This document shows, piece after piece, positions 21,181-33,300 of a stretch of DNA of 64,000 nt. The stretch covers positions 31,451,465-31,515,464 of the forward strand of contig CM057464.1 in NCBI GenBank assembly GCA_030035585.1, given 5' to 3'. Positions within the stretch are counted from its first letter, which is position 1. Each line of letters opens with the position of its first letter. Below the pieces are notes generated by a model that was not told the origin of the DNA, ran no database searches, and saw only the letters and a program-made list of their open reading frames with translations. The translations under genes and the position numbers were made by a program. Source of the stretch: Dugong dugon (Eukaryota > Chordata > Mammalia > Sirenia > Dugongidae).

Positions 21181-23500
21181 AATTTCTTTAATTATATTTT
21201 TAGTCATTTTCTCCCCATCACATTGGCAGTGTGTACTGAAGAACTAGAAGTATATTTTAATTGTGTCCGAGAATATTATCAATTAGAGGCTAAAGCATCT
21301 GTCCTTAAAATATTTGCTTTCCAAATTTAAATATGTAGTCATGATTTTGGATTTTCCATGCCACTGATTACCAGCATTAGTACAGATAATGAGAAGGTGG
21401 CTATATATTGGAGGAAAAAAAATATATATATACATATGTGTGGGTATATATGGTCTTACAGTAACAGGTGATTTCATATATTCTTTATTATATTATTCAT
21501 CCAGAAAATATTCAAAGTCTATTATTTTCAATTTCTAGTTTTGGCAGTGTGGCAGGGGACCAATTGGGTAAGGCTCTGCATTCATCCTCTTCATTAGGAT
21601 ATTTGAATAAAATATCATACCCATGCTGACAAGCACAACTGTTCTGTATTGTTGTTTTGGATATGTAGATGTTTTCCCTTAATTATCCTGCAAGTTGACT
21701 TGACTCTGGTGATCTTCACAAGAGGATGGAGACCGGACAGATCACATTTCTTTTCATATATACTTCACATGGAATGTGGTTTAGGCATTAAAATCTCTGT
21801 ACAGGGAGCTTAACCATCATTGTGAAATTCTCACCTAGAAATATTTTGCACATTTCCTATGTTTGGGCAAATATGCCAGGTTTACAAAAGGAATAAAAGC
21901 CACATGTTGAGATCAGTCTCCTTTATACTCTGATTTGTGATCTCCTGGCTGAAGTTAATAATTATACCCTCTCTTTTCTTAAAGCAACTTTTAACTTTAA
22001 AAGATTAAATGGCTTGATTAGCCTGGTTCAGCTTTTCATAGGTTTCATAGGTGCTTTATTGAATGTCACAGTTAACATCCTTATGCCTGAAAAATGAAAA
22101 TTCTTAAAGTGCCTTTTATTATTTATATATCATTTTAGCCTAGTAGCAAGAGAAGGGGACTTGTTACAAATTCATTATCTCATGAACTTGAGCAATTTTT
22201 GTTAAATTGCTTTTTTTGTAGTTCAGCTCTGTAATAGAAGTCATCGTATTGTGAAGTTGGACACTGGACTTCTTTTCATTTCCTTTTTTCATCTCTTTTC
22301 CTCCTTCATCCTTCCTTCCATTCTTTTCTTTCTATCATACCCTCTCTTCTGATCTTCTACCTTAGTACCTCTGATCAATAATCAGTTTCTCAAAATGGTC
22401 TTACCTGATACTGAGAGTGTGAACAGATGGTAACGCACATGCCATAGTCACTTCTCAAATATAGCCAGGTGTAGTTTACAGAAAATTTTAACCAAGACTA
22501 AGGAATTCCAGCATCACTGTCACATGGGGTGTGCAGCTGTATATATGGGTCCATGGATGCGAATAACTTCAGTTGGCAGAAACGCATTCAACTACTTAAA
22601 GCTAGAGGAAACTACAGAAATTTTACTGAATTCCAGAAATCATGTAAACTCTTTGTTTTGAGGCATTTTTCCCCTTAACATTGGTTAAATAGCTATCATT
22701 TTTAACATTTGCATTTCTCTCCCCACCCCACCCCCATGGGAGGATAGTGCTATTGTAATTATAGGACATTCTTCTGAGGTTCAGTAACGAGCTATTATTT
22801 TGCTAATGGAATATTCAAGTAGTCTGCAGTAATTTATCAAATAGTCCCAAGTCCCATTTTCTCAGTGTGAATCTTTTTGTTCACAGGTAAATTGATATGT
22901 GGGGGTTCATCAAGGCTTTTTTTGTAATTCAAATTATCCATTCCACCTCCCTTCAGAAAAAAATACATGCCATCTTGAAGAGTTTTTAGAAATGTTTAGA
23001 ATTAAAATTGTACAGACTTTTTTGCAAGCAGTAATTTCTGCATTTCAATTTGTTTTATAATGTTTTTGCATTTTGATGCCTAATTTTGAAAATACCCCCA
23101 AATTGAGAGGGGTGGTAAAATGTAATTCAACTTCTTTCACACTCCAGTCTTTTCTATTGTCAGCTTAAACTACTAGCAGAAGAGCACTATCTTGTATTAG
23201 AGATCTAGGAATAGGAAACCATCTTGGCTCAGGCTTTCCTATTTCTCTTCACTTTAAAAGAAAAGAATTTCAAATGGGTGTAACTCTTATTGAAATGAAC
23301 ATCACTTTTGGCACAGAACTCTTAAAGGTATTAATAGCTTTGAAATATTAGTGAGCATGTAATAGCCCTCGAGCAGAAAACTGCACAAAGGGTGTTAAGT
23401 TCTGATTCATATTGAGAAAGGAGTTTTGATGCATTTAAACAATAATAACAATGACAAAATGCAAAGTATGTGTAAAGTTAACTAAGCAACTGACTAGAAG
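21181..23500. other. Longest stretch without recognisable repeats
   Basis: About 2.3 kb with no SINE, LINE or LTR signature and no long reading frame. AT-rich overall with a short AT dinucleotide patch at 21420-21432 and a pyrimidine-rich patch at 22270-22330. May be unique intergenic or intronic DNA. No exon or splice pattern could be argued. Confidence 0.45.
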
Positions 23501-23509
23501 GTTCCAGTT

Positions 23510-24300
23510 CCTGCCAAGATGGTAAACTGATCCATATTACTGGCTCAGTTTCCTTAAATCAGTCTTAAAGTTTATTTTGTAATATTGTTGATACAAGGAA
23601 ACACCTATTCATCTACTTGAGAAGCTATCCCCTTCCCCCCGCCCCCAAAAAAAGCAGCTAATAGAAGGTCCTGAGGAGATTGAAGGCTGCCTAGAATTGG
23701 TGTGTGTGGGCAAGTAGGGATCTTCATCCCCCTATGGAAGGGCTCCAGAGATACCGTTGAGGAGATAAAGTAGAGAAAAGCTTTTTAAACTCTGCAATTG
23801 TCTTCCCCCTACATTGTCTTGAGACAGTCATGGCCTTCCAGTTTACCCAGAAATGTGCTACAGCAGTTCAGACCACCAGTGTGGTGTCTCTGAGATAATA
23901 CTGGGGCAGCATAAAGGCCCTGCCTGGGTGATGAATCATTAAAAACAGGTGAAGACTGACCAGCTGCCCTTGGGCATTCACGCTTCCACCTCCTCCCCCT
24001 CCAAATACCCAGGACTGGTGACTAACAACCTAGGGAGACTGCCTCCTCCCATTGCTCTGATACCATTAAAAATTAGAGATGAATCACTGACCACATGAAA
24101 CTCCTGGGGGAGTGACAGTTAACAGCCTTGAATCTGCAGAGTTTCTGCGGTGACTGGGACTCTTTGTTCAGGGCCTTATCCTAGCCTCTATTTTTAAACT
24201 CCCCCAAATTCACATAGACTCCAGCCTGGCCTCTGGCCCTTACCCAAAACATGTTAACAGAAATTCAGGTCCATCTTTTTATTTACAGATCCTGGTGAAA
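23510..24300 (+). mobile_element. Possible 5' UTR of the old L1 that follows
   Basis: 'ctgccaagatggtaaactg' resembles the 'ccaagatggc' start of L1 5' UTRs, and the next 800 bases are less AT-rich and lead directly into the L1 body downstream. Suggestive only. Confidence 0.35.
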
Positions 24301-25668
24301 CAGAGTAGCTGATGCAACAGGGGAGTATGAATTCATGCATCAAAATAACTAAGATCCACAATTACCTCAAAAATATCATAAACTGGACAACACATACCGT
24401 TTTAAGCAGAAATATTGAAACTGACAGGTTAAGAATTAAAAATAGCATGATAAATATAATTAAGGCAATAATCAGGCTTATGACAAAAGAACAATGAACC
24501 ATAAAGAAGTTTCAAATGGAAATATTATGTATAAAAATGTAGGTATATTTCTCAGAATTGAAGATGAAGACCTTGAATTTAAAGGGACCATTGAGTACAA
24601 AATAGGATTGGTAATGAAAATCCCACACCTTGACAGAGTATAATTAAATTTAAAAATATAAAAGATAAAGAGAAAAGTTCTAAATACTACTAAAAAGAAA
24701 GCAAAGAAGGTTGGGAGTGGGGGTCCATTGCAAACACTTTTAGAATTATTCTAATTAGAAAAGAAAAAATCGAGAAGACGATGGAAGAGATATGAGAAAT
24801 AAAATGATCAGATATTGTGATAATACTTAGTGTTAGGAAAGACTGAGAGAGAAAGAAAGGAGAGAATAACAGAGAGAAATAAATCTAAGGCAAAGAAAGA
24901 AATGGGAAGGTACATTTACAGTAACTCCAAACTAAGAAGGATCCTGCCTCAGTAGTGAGCATACATTAGTCCTAGACTAAATGCTGCTAAATTCCAGCCC
25001 AAGAAAGCTTAAAAGCAAGACTTTGACAGAACAACTGTTTGAAAATAACAGCATCTTAGAACAAAGCTCAAGGATATAAATAGGAGTACATGCATATCTA
25101 ACATCCAGAAGGGTAAAAATCATAATGACTGACCAAGAGACAAGTCATTAAGTATGCAAAGAAAGAAAACACAGCCCATAATGAAGAACACACTAAAAAA
25201 CCAAAACTGAACCAGAAATGATACAAATAATAGAATTAGTACACAGGGTCACTGAAACAGTTATTATATCTGTATTGCAAATGTTCAAGAAGCTAAAGGA
25301 AAAAATGAACAGAGATGTAAAATAGATCCAGATTGAACTTGTAAAAATAAAAAACTATAATGTCTGACATGAAAAAAAATTTACGGGATGGGAGTCATGG
25401 CAGATAAGACAGTGTAGAAGAAAAGATCAGTAAAATTGAAGCTATATCAGTAGAAACCACCTAAAATAAAAAGACAAAACAAAAAGTGAACAGAATATCA
25501 GTGAGCTATGGGACAAATATACATATAATTGGGGTCCCTGAAAAACATAAAAGCAAGGGAGCACACAGAATATTTGAAACAATAATGAACAAAAATTTTC
25601 CAAATTGGCTGACAACTATATATCCCCAAATCCAAGAGTCTCAACAAACCTGAAGCACAAGAGACATT

Positions 25669-25692
25669 AAAAAAAAAAAAAAAAAAAAAAAA
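25669..25692. repeat. A-run within the old L1
   Basis: About 24 consecutive A's, an unusually long pure run inside an old element. Confidence 0.9.
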
Positions 25693-26371
25693 CAAAAACT
25701 TTACCAAGTCACATCATGACCAAATTGCATACAATTAATGATAAAGAGAATATCTTAAAAGGAGCCAGAGGAGAAAATAGACATCATATATAAAACTACA
25801 AAGATAATTATCACATCAGATTTCTCCTTGGAAAGAATACAAACTAGACAGAGGAGCAAAGTCTTAAAATACTGAAAAACTGTCAGCTGAAAATTCTTTA
25901 CTTAGTGACAGTATCTTTCAAAAACAATGATGAAATAGAGACTTTTCATATATACAAAACCTGAATGGAATGAAGAACATTGGAAACGGTAACTATATAG
26001 GTAAATATAAATCTTTATTTAAAAAAAGTCTCTTTAAATAATATGCTGTTTAAAGCAAAATAAATATTTAACTACTATATCACAAAGGCTGGGAGGGAAG
26101 AAACTGAAATATACTGTTTCAAGTTTCTTATAGTATACATGAATTTGTGTAATATCACTTGAAGGTAGACTGTGATAAGTTAAAGATGTATCCTATAAAC
26201 CTGAAATAGGCACTAAAATAACACAACAAAGAATTATAGCTAATACTCCAGCAAAAAAGATAAATGAAATCATAAAAATTACTCAAAAAAGAAGGCAGAA
26301 AAGAAGAAAAGGAGCAAAAAACAGATGGGACAAATAAAAAACAAAGTGCAAGATGATAGGTTTACAACCAA

Positions 26372-26574
26372 ATCCCTGGGTAATGTAAATGGTTAATGCA
26401 CTTGGCAGCCAACCAAAAGGTTGGAGGTTCAGGTCCACCCAGAAGTGCCTTGGAAGAAAGGCTTGGCAATCTACTTCTGAAAAGTCAGCCATTGAAAACC
26501 CCATGGAGCACAGTTCTACTCTGACACACATGGGGTCTTCGAGAGTTAGGATCAACTTAAAGACAACTGTATGT
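26372..26574 (+). mobile_element. AfroSINE variant (plus)
   Basis: Head 'aatggttaatgcacttggc', 'ccaaaaggttggaggttc', 'cccagaagtgccttggaaga', 'actctgacacacatggggtc'. It belongs with the 10496, 28188 and 47419 copies by its 'agtgccttggaagaaagg' middle. Confidence 0.88.
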
Positions 26575-28187
26575 CAGTAATCACATTAAATATAAATAGT
26601 TTAAACTCCCAGTCAAAAGGCAGAAATTTTATGATTAAATTTTAAAAAGCAAGCTATAACTGTATGTTGCCTAGAAGAAATTCATTATAGAAATATAAAA
26701 TAATAAATAAGCTCAAAGTTAACGGATGGAAAAAGATATACTATGCTAACACTAATAAAAGGAAAGCTGGTATGGCTATATTAATATCACACAAAGTAGA
26801 TTTCACAGCAAAGAATAGTTCCAGGAGAAAAAAGAAAGGATCCTCTTATTAAAGTATCAGTTCACCAAAAGGACCCAAAACAAACATTTATTTATCAAAT
26901 AGTAGTGTTTCAAAATACATGAAGCAAAAACTGATAGATCTTGAAGGAAGAAGGCAAATGAAACTTATAGTCTGAAATCTCAATAGCTCTCTCTCAATGA
27001 TTGATAGAACTAGTAGACAGAAAATCAGTAAGGACAGAGAAAACTTGAATACTACTATCAAACAACTTGAGAGAATTGAAATTTATAACACACTCCACCC
27101 AACAAAGAGCAGAATACACATTCTTTTCAAGTACAAACTGAACTTTTTACCGAGATATGCTATCTTCTGAGTCATAAAACAAGTTTCAATAAATTTAAAA
27201 GGATTCAAGTCATACAAAGTACGACCATAAGGGAAATTAATTATAAATCAGTTTAAAAAAAACATAGAAAAATATCAAAATATTTATAACTAAATAATAG
27301 ATTGCTAAATAAAACTAAATAATACATTTCACAGAAAAAAATTTAAATTTAGAAAGTATCATGAACAGAATAAAAATAACAAAACTTACCAAGATTTGTA
27401 GTATGTAGGTAAAACATTAGAGGAAAATTTATAGTGCTCAATGTCTATATTAGAAAGAAAGGCCTCAGATCAATGTCCTCAGATTTTCTAAGAAACTAGA
27501 AAAAGAAGAGCAAATTGACCTCAAAATAAAAGACAGAAAATAATGAAGATCAAAGCAGAAGTCAAGAAAATAGTAAACAGAAGAGTAGAATGAATCAATT
27601 AGACCAAAAGATGATTGTTTTAGAAAACCAATAAAATCAATAAATCTTTAGACAGACTGATCAGAAAAAAAAGAAAGACACAAGATACCAGTATCAGGAA
27701 TTAGAGTGGAGATATCGATAGAGTTTTAGCTGATATTAAAAGGTTAATAAGGAAATATAATGAACAACATTATGCTAATAAATTTGATAAATGAAATGGA
27801 CAAATTCTTTAAAGACACAAACTACTAAAACTCACTAAAGAAGAAATAGACAACTTGAATAACCCTAAATCTATTGTAGTTTAATACTTTCTTGCAATGA
27901 AAACTTCAGGACTAGATGAATTCACTGGGTAATTCTAGCAAACATTTATAGATGGAATTATTCCAGTTCAACACAAACTCTTCCATAAACTTGGAGCAAA
28001 GATAATACTGCCCAATTCAGTCTATGAGGCCAGCATTACCCTGATTCCGACATCGGACAAATACAAGGGGAAAAAAAAAACTATAAACCAATATCCCTCA
28101 AGCATACATGTAAAAATTCTATACAAAATTTTAGCAAATCAAATAGAACACTCTATATAATAGATAACATAGCACGGCTAGGTGCTA

Positions 28188-28387
28188 TTTAGTCCCTGGG
28201 TGGTGACAATAGTTAACACACTCAGCTGCTAACAGAAACGTTGGAGGTTCTAGTCTATTCCGAGGTGCCTTGGAAGAAAAGCTTGGTGATCTGCTTCAAA
28301 AAATTTGCCATTGAAAACCCTGTGTAACACAGTCCTACTCTGACACATGTGAGGTTGCCAAGAGTCAGAGTTGACAGCAATTGGTAT
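28188..28387 (+). mobile_element. AfroSINE variant (plus)
   Basis: Same variant as 26372: 'cagctgctaacagaaacg', 'cgaggtgccttggaagaaaa', 'agtcctactctgacacatg', tail 'gttgacagcaattgg'. It abuts the RTE tail at 28388, so the two tails point at each other. Confidence 0.85.
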
Positions 28388-28475
28388 GTGTTGTTGTTAG
28401 GTGCCCTCAAGTTGGTTCTGACTCATAGCGACCCCAAGTACAACAGAATGAAATACTGCCCAGTTACAGTGCAGT
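28388..28475 (-). mobile_element. RTE LINE, 3' terminus (minus, left piece)
   Basis: 'gttgttgttaggtgccctca' tail then 'tctgactcatagcgacccc' and 'aatactgcccagt'. Interrupted here and continued at 29219 with 'cagtcctgaatcatcctc', exactly the RTE order seen at 38561. Confidence 0.85.
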
Positions 28476-29218
28476 GGTTCACTTTTGTGTGGCCTTTCTA
28501 GCCATGGTCTTTTAACTCCCACCCAGGTGATTAGGCAGGACTGGGTGATAGGGTAATTGTAGCCCACCAAAGGGATTGGTCAGTTTTACTGTCCTGCTGG
28601 GCTTGAAGTGAGCCACCCCAGAAGTGAGAGAGAATCCTGCTGCCACCGAGGAAGAAGAGCCAGGAGCCAACACATCCTTTGGACCTAGGATCCCTGTGCT
28701 GAGAAGCTCCTGGGACCAGGAGACAGAGAGAGACAGTGAGATGTCACTCTGAAGACAGTGAGAAGTGGTGGCAGGAGAGACCCAGCAGCAGGAGACGGCT
28801 CAGTGGGATTCCCAGCCCACAGAGACAGAAAGCCGAGAGCCTTTAGGCAGAGGTCTAGGGCCAGGGAGAGACGTGTCTGCAAGCACTGCTGGAAAGAGGA
28901 TATCCTGATTGAATAACTATATCCTTGAGTGCTCCTGAGCCTGAATTGTAACCTGTTACTTACCTAACAAACTCCATAATCGTGAGTATGGTCTGTGAGT
29001 TCTATGTGGCCATTGCAATAAATCATTGAACCCAGTGGAGAAGTAGAGAGTGCCTTGGGAGGGATGGTTGGCGTCAGAGTTAGTAAAAATGTCAGAGAGA
29101 GGAGGCATGTCTGACCTCCACCTCATAGGTATCAGCCTTGAGCTGTTGGTCTTGATTCTCCTTTCCCCTTGTGAAGTTACAGGAGATAAGACACTGCCCC
29201 CACACGATTTTTACACCA
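28476..29218. mobile_element. LTR-like element inserted into the RTE
   Basis: About 740 bp unrelated to RTE or L1 splits the RTE between 'gcccagt' and 'cagtcctg'; 'ccagt' occurs on both sides and may be a short target duplication. It holds an AATAAA at about 29019 ('gcaataaatcattgaac') followed by a U5-like stretch, so a solo LTR read in plus orientation is the best guess. No retroviral ORF is present. The 62-codon frame at 29050 is not convincing. Confidence 0.55.
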
Positions 29219-30145
29219 GTCCTGAATCATCCTCATAATCATTGCTATGTTTGAGCTGATTGTTGCAGCCATTGTGTCAGTTCATCTCATTGAGGGTCTT
29301 CTTTTTTGCTGACCCTCTACCAAGCATGATGTCCTTCTCCAGGGACCGTTCCTACCTGATAACATGACTAAAGTACATGAGACGAAGTCTCACCATCCTT
29401 ACTTCTAAGGAGCATTCTGGCTGTACTTCTTTCAAGACAGATTTGTTCATTCTTCTGGCAGTCCATGGTATATTCAATATTCTTCTCCAACACCATAATT
29501 CAAAGGCATGAATTCTTCTTCAGTCTTCCTTATTCATTGTCCAGTTTTTGCATGCATATGAAGCGATTGAAAAATACCATGTTTTGGGTTAGGCACATCT
29601 CATTCCTCAAGGTGACATCTTTGTTTTTTAACACTTTAAAGATGTCTTTTGCAGCAGATTTTCCCAATGCAATTTTTTGTTTGATTTCTTGACTGCTACT
29701 TCCATGGGCATTGATTGTGGATCCAAGTAAAACAGAATCCTTGACAATTTCAATATTTTCTCCATTTATCATCATGTTGTTCATTGGTCCAGGTGTAAGG
29801 ATTTTTGTTGTCTATATGTTGAAGTGCAATCCATACTGAAGGCTGTAGTCTTTGATCTTCATCAGTAAGTGCTTCAAGTCCTCTTCATTTTCAGCAAGCA
29901 AAGTTGTGTCATCTGAGTCTTCCACCAATCCTGATGCCACCTTCTTTTTCATATAGTCCAGTTTCTCGGATTATTTCCTCAGCATACAGATTCAATAAGT
30001 ATGGTGAAAGGATACAACCCTGATGCACACCTTTTCTGACTTTAAACCACACAGTATCCCCTTCTTTGAATGACTGCCTCTTGGTCTATGTATAGGTTCC
30101 GCATGAGCACAAATAAGTGTTCTGGAATTCCCATTCTTTGCATTA
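29219..30145 (-). pseudogene. RTE LINE, reverse transcriptase C-terminal half (minus, right piece)
   Basis: The complement encodes a decayed RTE ORF: around 29890-29930 a DDTTLLAENEEDLKHLL stretch corresponding to the end of the RT active-site motif, then at 29530-29784 the typical LGSTINAHGSSSQEIKQKI and KNKDVTLRNEMCL segments. The residue before the two aspartates appears changed from the usual Y/F-A-D-D form. The copy is 5'-truncated near 30145 and has several frame breaks. Confidence 0.8.
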
Positions 30146-30249
30146 ACGTCTAAATTAATGTAACAAATTTTAAATAAAGCCACAATCAGTACTACTGATT
30201 TTTGCTTTTGCTTCAGACTTTAGTATGGCTCAGCACAGCATTGTGTGAC

Positions 30250-30933
30250 CAGATGATTTCCTCTTTATATGAGGAACAAAGTAAGGATTTCTGCTCTTGC
30301 CACTTGCATTCAACATTGTACCAAAAATCCTGACAATTCAAAAGGACAAGAGAAAGTAAGGAAGGAGTATAATTATCTTTTGTCACAAACATAATCGTCT
30401 TCATAAAAAATCCTATACAATCTACTAAAAAAGCTCCTAGAACTAAAAAGGAAATTTAGTACTGTTGCATAATACCTCATGCTCTGTGGATGGAGCATAG
30501 GAATGGACATCCAAATTTGAGTGTAATCTGGCATTAATTTGTTAGATTATATGAACACTTAAGTGTATAACGCAAAAATTCTGCTTCTGGATACATATCC
30601 TAAAGGAATTCTCACACGTGTTCATATAAAAATGGTCATTCTGTAGGACTGAGGAGTTGTAAGCAATTGTGTGCATGTCACCAAGAAATTGGAATGATAT
30701 AATAGATGCACACCAAGGAGGGCAGCAGTGAGAACCAGTTAAAGGAAATGCATTAAATGTAGATATAACAACATGGGTAAATATTTAAACCAAAAAAAAG
30801 AGAAAAATAATAAAATTTCTTTAAAAATAACATGTATGTAAGTAAAATGCATACCTCTGGAAACACATTTTCCAATAATATATAAATAAAAAAGATACAC
30901 AAAACATTAGAATTATTTTTTATAAAGAGAAGA
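30250..30933 (+). mobile_element. Old L1 relic, continued (RT region and 3' part)
   Basis: After the RTE the old L1 resumes: 'attcaacattgtaccaaaa' and 'cataatcgtcttcataaaaa' correspond to the ORF2 stretch around the active site. 'aaattctgcttctggatac' and 'caacatgggtaaatattta' belong to the 3' part. The DNA between 30146 and 30250 is uncertain. Confidence 0.6.
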
Positions 30934-30952
30934 AGAAAGAAAGCAATGAGGA

Positions 30953-31810
30953 ACTGGACCAAAGCAAAAGCAAAGCAGTTTCCTAGACAACTACAAAAAC
31001 TTTGAGGGACCATGTAGCTGGGGTCGGGGCCTGGGGACCATAGTTTTGGGGGACATCCAGGTCAATTGGCATAACATAGTTTATAAAGAAAATGTTCTAC
31101 ATCCTACTTTGGTGAGTAGCATCTGGGGTCTTAAAAGCTTGTGAGTAGCCATCTAAGATACATCTATTGGTCCCATTCCACTTGGAGCAAAGGAGAATGA
31201 AGAAAACCAAACACACAAGGAAAATACTAGCCTAAAGGACTAAAGGACCAAATGAACCAGAGACTCCACCAGCCTGAGTCCAGAAGAATTAGATGGTCCC
31301 CAGCTACCACCAATGACCACCCTGATGAGGAACACAACGGAGAGTCCTGGACAGAGCAGGAGAAAAATGTAGAACAGATTTCAAATTCACGTAAAAAGAT
31401 CAGACTTAATGGTCTGACAGAGACTGGAGGAACCCACGAAACTATAGCCCCCAGATTCTCTGTTAATCCAGAACTGAAACCATTCCTGAAGCCCACTTCT
31501 CAGACAAAGGTTAGACAGGACTATAAAACAAACAAACAAAAAATACATGTGAGGAACACACTTCTTTGTTCAATCAGATATATGAGACCAAATGGGCAGC
31601 TCCTGTCCAAAAACAGGATGAGAAGGCAGGAACTGGTTGAATGGACACAGGGAACCTGGGGTGAAAAGGGGAAGTGTGCTGTCACATTGTGGGGATTGCA
31701 ACCAATGTCACAAAACAATATGTGTATAACTTTTTGAATGAGAAATTAACTTGAGCTGTAAACCTTCACCTAAAGCACAATAAAAATAGAAAAGCAAAAA
31801 AAAAAAAAAA
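30953..31810 (+). mobile_element. L1 copy G: 5'-truncated 3' end (older subfamily)
   Basis: L1 3' UTR in plus orientation ('ctggggaccatagttttgg', 'ggggtcttaaaagcttgtg', 'ggagcaaaggagaatgaag', 'aaccttcacctaaagcaca') ending in an A-run at 31797-31810. Direct repeats gaaagaaagcaatgagga (about 30934-30952) and gaaagacagctatgagga (31811-31828) flank it. It has a single tail module and is close to copy H, so it belongs to the older group. The 161-codon frame at 31252-31737 is within the 3' UTR and is not a gene. Confidence 0.85.
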
Positions 31811-32082
31811 GAAAGACAGCTATGAGGACCAAAGGAAAAAAACTTATTAAAAAATCAAAATTAATTATGAAATTAAACAAAATAATGCTGACATGATGCT
31901 CTTTATACAACTTATAATACTAACCATTACAAATGGGAGACACAAAACCTATGACCTTTACTGATATATTCAAATGCCAGTAATTTCAGATTTATCAAAT
32001 TGGGAAATTCATATCTCTAGTGCTCTGTCAGCATGCACAGAGAGTGTGATTAGACACAGGATAAAAGCATTGTGTGTATCCT

Positions 32083-32262
32083 GGAGCCAAAACCCAAATC
32101 TACTGCCATGAAGTTGATTCTGACTCAGAGAGAGACCCCACAGGACAGAGTAGAACTGCCTCATCGGGTTTCCAAGGCTGTAATCTTTATGGCTGGTGCG
32201 TTCAAATTGCCAGCCTTTCAGCTAGCAGCTGAGCACTTTAACCACTGTGCCACCAGGTCTCC
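32083..32262 (-). mobile_element. AfroSINE (minus)
   Basis: 'catgaagttgattctgactc', 'gacagagtagaactgcctc', 'agctagcagctgagcacttt', head 'ttaaccactgtgccaccagg'. First of two head-to-tail copies. Confidence 0.88.
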
Positions 32263-32275
32263 TGTAATCCGGAGC

Positions 32276-32434
32276 AAAACCAAAACCAAACCCATTGCTG
32301 TCGAGTCAATTCCGACTCATAGCAGCCTTATAGGACAGAGTAGAACTGCATAGGATTTCCATGGAGTAGCTGGTGGATTTGAACTGCAGACTTTTTGGTT
32401 ATCAGCCTTAGCTCTTAACCACTGCACCACCAGT
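32276..32434 (-). mobile_element. AfroSINE (minus), second of a tandem pair
   Basis: 'aaaaccaaacccattgctgt' tail, 'gtcaattccgactcatagc', 'gtagctggtggatttgaac', head 'ttaaccactgcaccaccag'. About 13 bases separate it from the copy at 32083. Confidence 0.9.
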
Positions 32435-32435
32435 G

Positions 32436-32720
32436 CAGGGATCTGTAAAGCACCAGATAGTAAATGTTTTTGAGCTCTTCGGGCCACATTGTTTCTGTCT
32501 CAAATATTCAACTTCTCTCTCTATATATAGATATATATAGAGAGAGATATAAATATATCTCTATACACATCTATAGGTATCTCTATATATCTGTACCTAT
32601 GTATGCACATATACATAAATGAATGGGTGTGACTATGTTCCGATAAAACTTTATTTACAAAACAGGTGATGGGCGGTATTTGGCCCACTGACCATGGTTT
32701 GCAGACCTTTCATAAGGAGC
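32436..32720 (+). repeat. hAT-like non-autonomous DNA transposon with internal microsatellite
   Basis: The left end 'cagggatctgtaaagcacc' and right end 'ccatggtttgcagacctt' are the imperfect inverted ends of a common mammalian MER-type hAT element (core 'ataaaactttatttacaaaa', 'ggtatttggcccac'). An AT/GA repeat at about 32518-32620 occupies part of the inside. The exact family name is left open. Confidence 0.65.
32518..32620. repeat. TA/GATA-type simple repeat
   Basis: Interrupted 'tctctatatatagatatat' units, including a self-complementary 'ctctctatatatag' stretch that could fold. Confidence 0.85.
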
Positions 32721-33300
32721 ATTAACTTCATTCCTGTATTAGAGAAAAATAATTGCTAACGTATTTCTTTTTTCCTAATATAAATTGTCTCAAATTTTAC
32801 TTTTTAACTGTTTGCATACCTTTATTCAAGATGAATAATTTATATGCAACATAATTTGATATTGTTAACCTAATTTGAGACTTTGTAGCATTTTACTGTC
32901 ACTTTTTTTTTTTGGTTTTAACTTGATAGCTATCTTTCCTATATGGATCATGTCTCTCATTATTAGAAATTTAGAAATTGATTTGGATATTATATATTCT
33001 GATTTAATTTGACTATTGGTCAATTTTTAAAATAAAATGTTTTATATGTCTCCAGTTTTAAAATTCTTATAGATTTTCCATACAAATTCAGATTTAATTT
33101 ACTTTCTTTAATGTGTATACATTTAAATTATGCATATTTTACAAGAATTGTTTGTGACATACTTATGATTTTGGTTTCTTTCTATATTTTAGAATTCTTG
33201 TTATTATTAGTCATTATTTTTTCACCAGCTCCTTTATCCCACTGCTTCCTCATTTGAATTCGTTATTGTGATTCAAGATTTGTCAGCTACAGTATACATT
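32721..33300. other. Unassigned AT-rich DNA
   Basis: Very AT-rich, T-rich on the plus strand. Possibly an old LINE in minus orientation but not identifiable. Confidence 0.35.

Larger units (their letters stand above)
24301..28187 (+). mobile_element. Old L1 relic, ORF1 and first part of ORF2
   Basis: A-rich, heavily mutated L1 in plus orientation. ORF1-like sequence lies at about 25540-25980 ('ggggtccctgaaaaacata', 'atcttaaaaggagccagag', 'ctgtcagctgaaaattcttt'). The ORF2 endonuclease and fingers region lies at 26580-28150 ('ggaaagctggtatggctat', 'gtttcaaaatacatgaagc', 'aaccaatatccctcaagc'). Numerous stops and indels, so not functional. An AfroSINE (26372) sits between the ORFs. The L1 resumes at about 30250 after nested insertions. 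Confidence 0.75.

Noticed and set aside
11641..23652. C-run/A-run similarity between 11641-11668 and 23630-23652 as a shared element
   Set aside because: Only the homopolymers and 'aaaaaaagcag' match. The flanks do not align.
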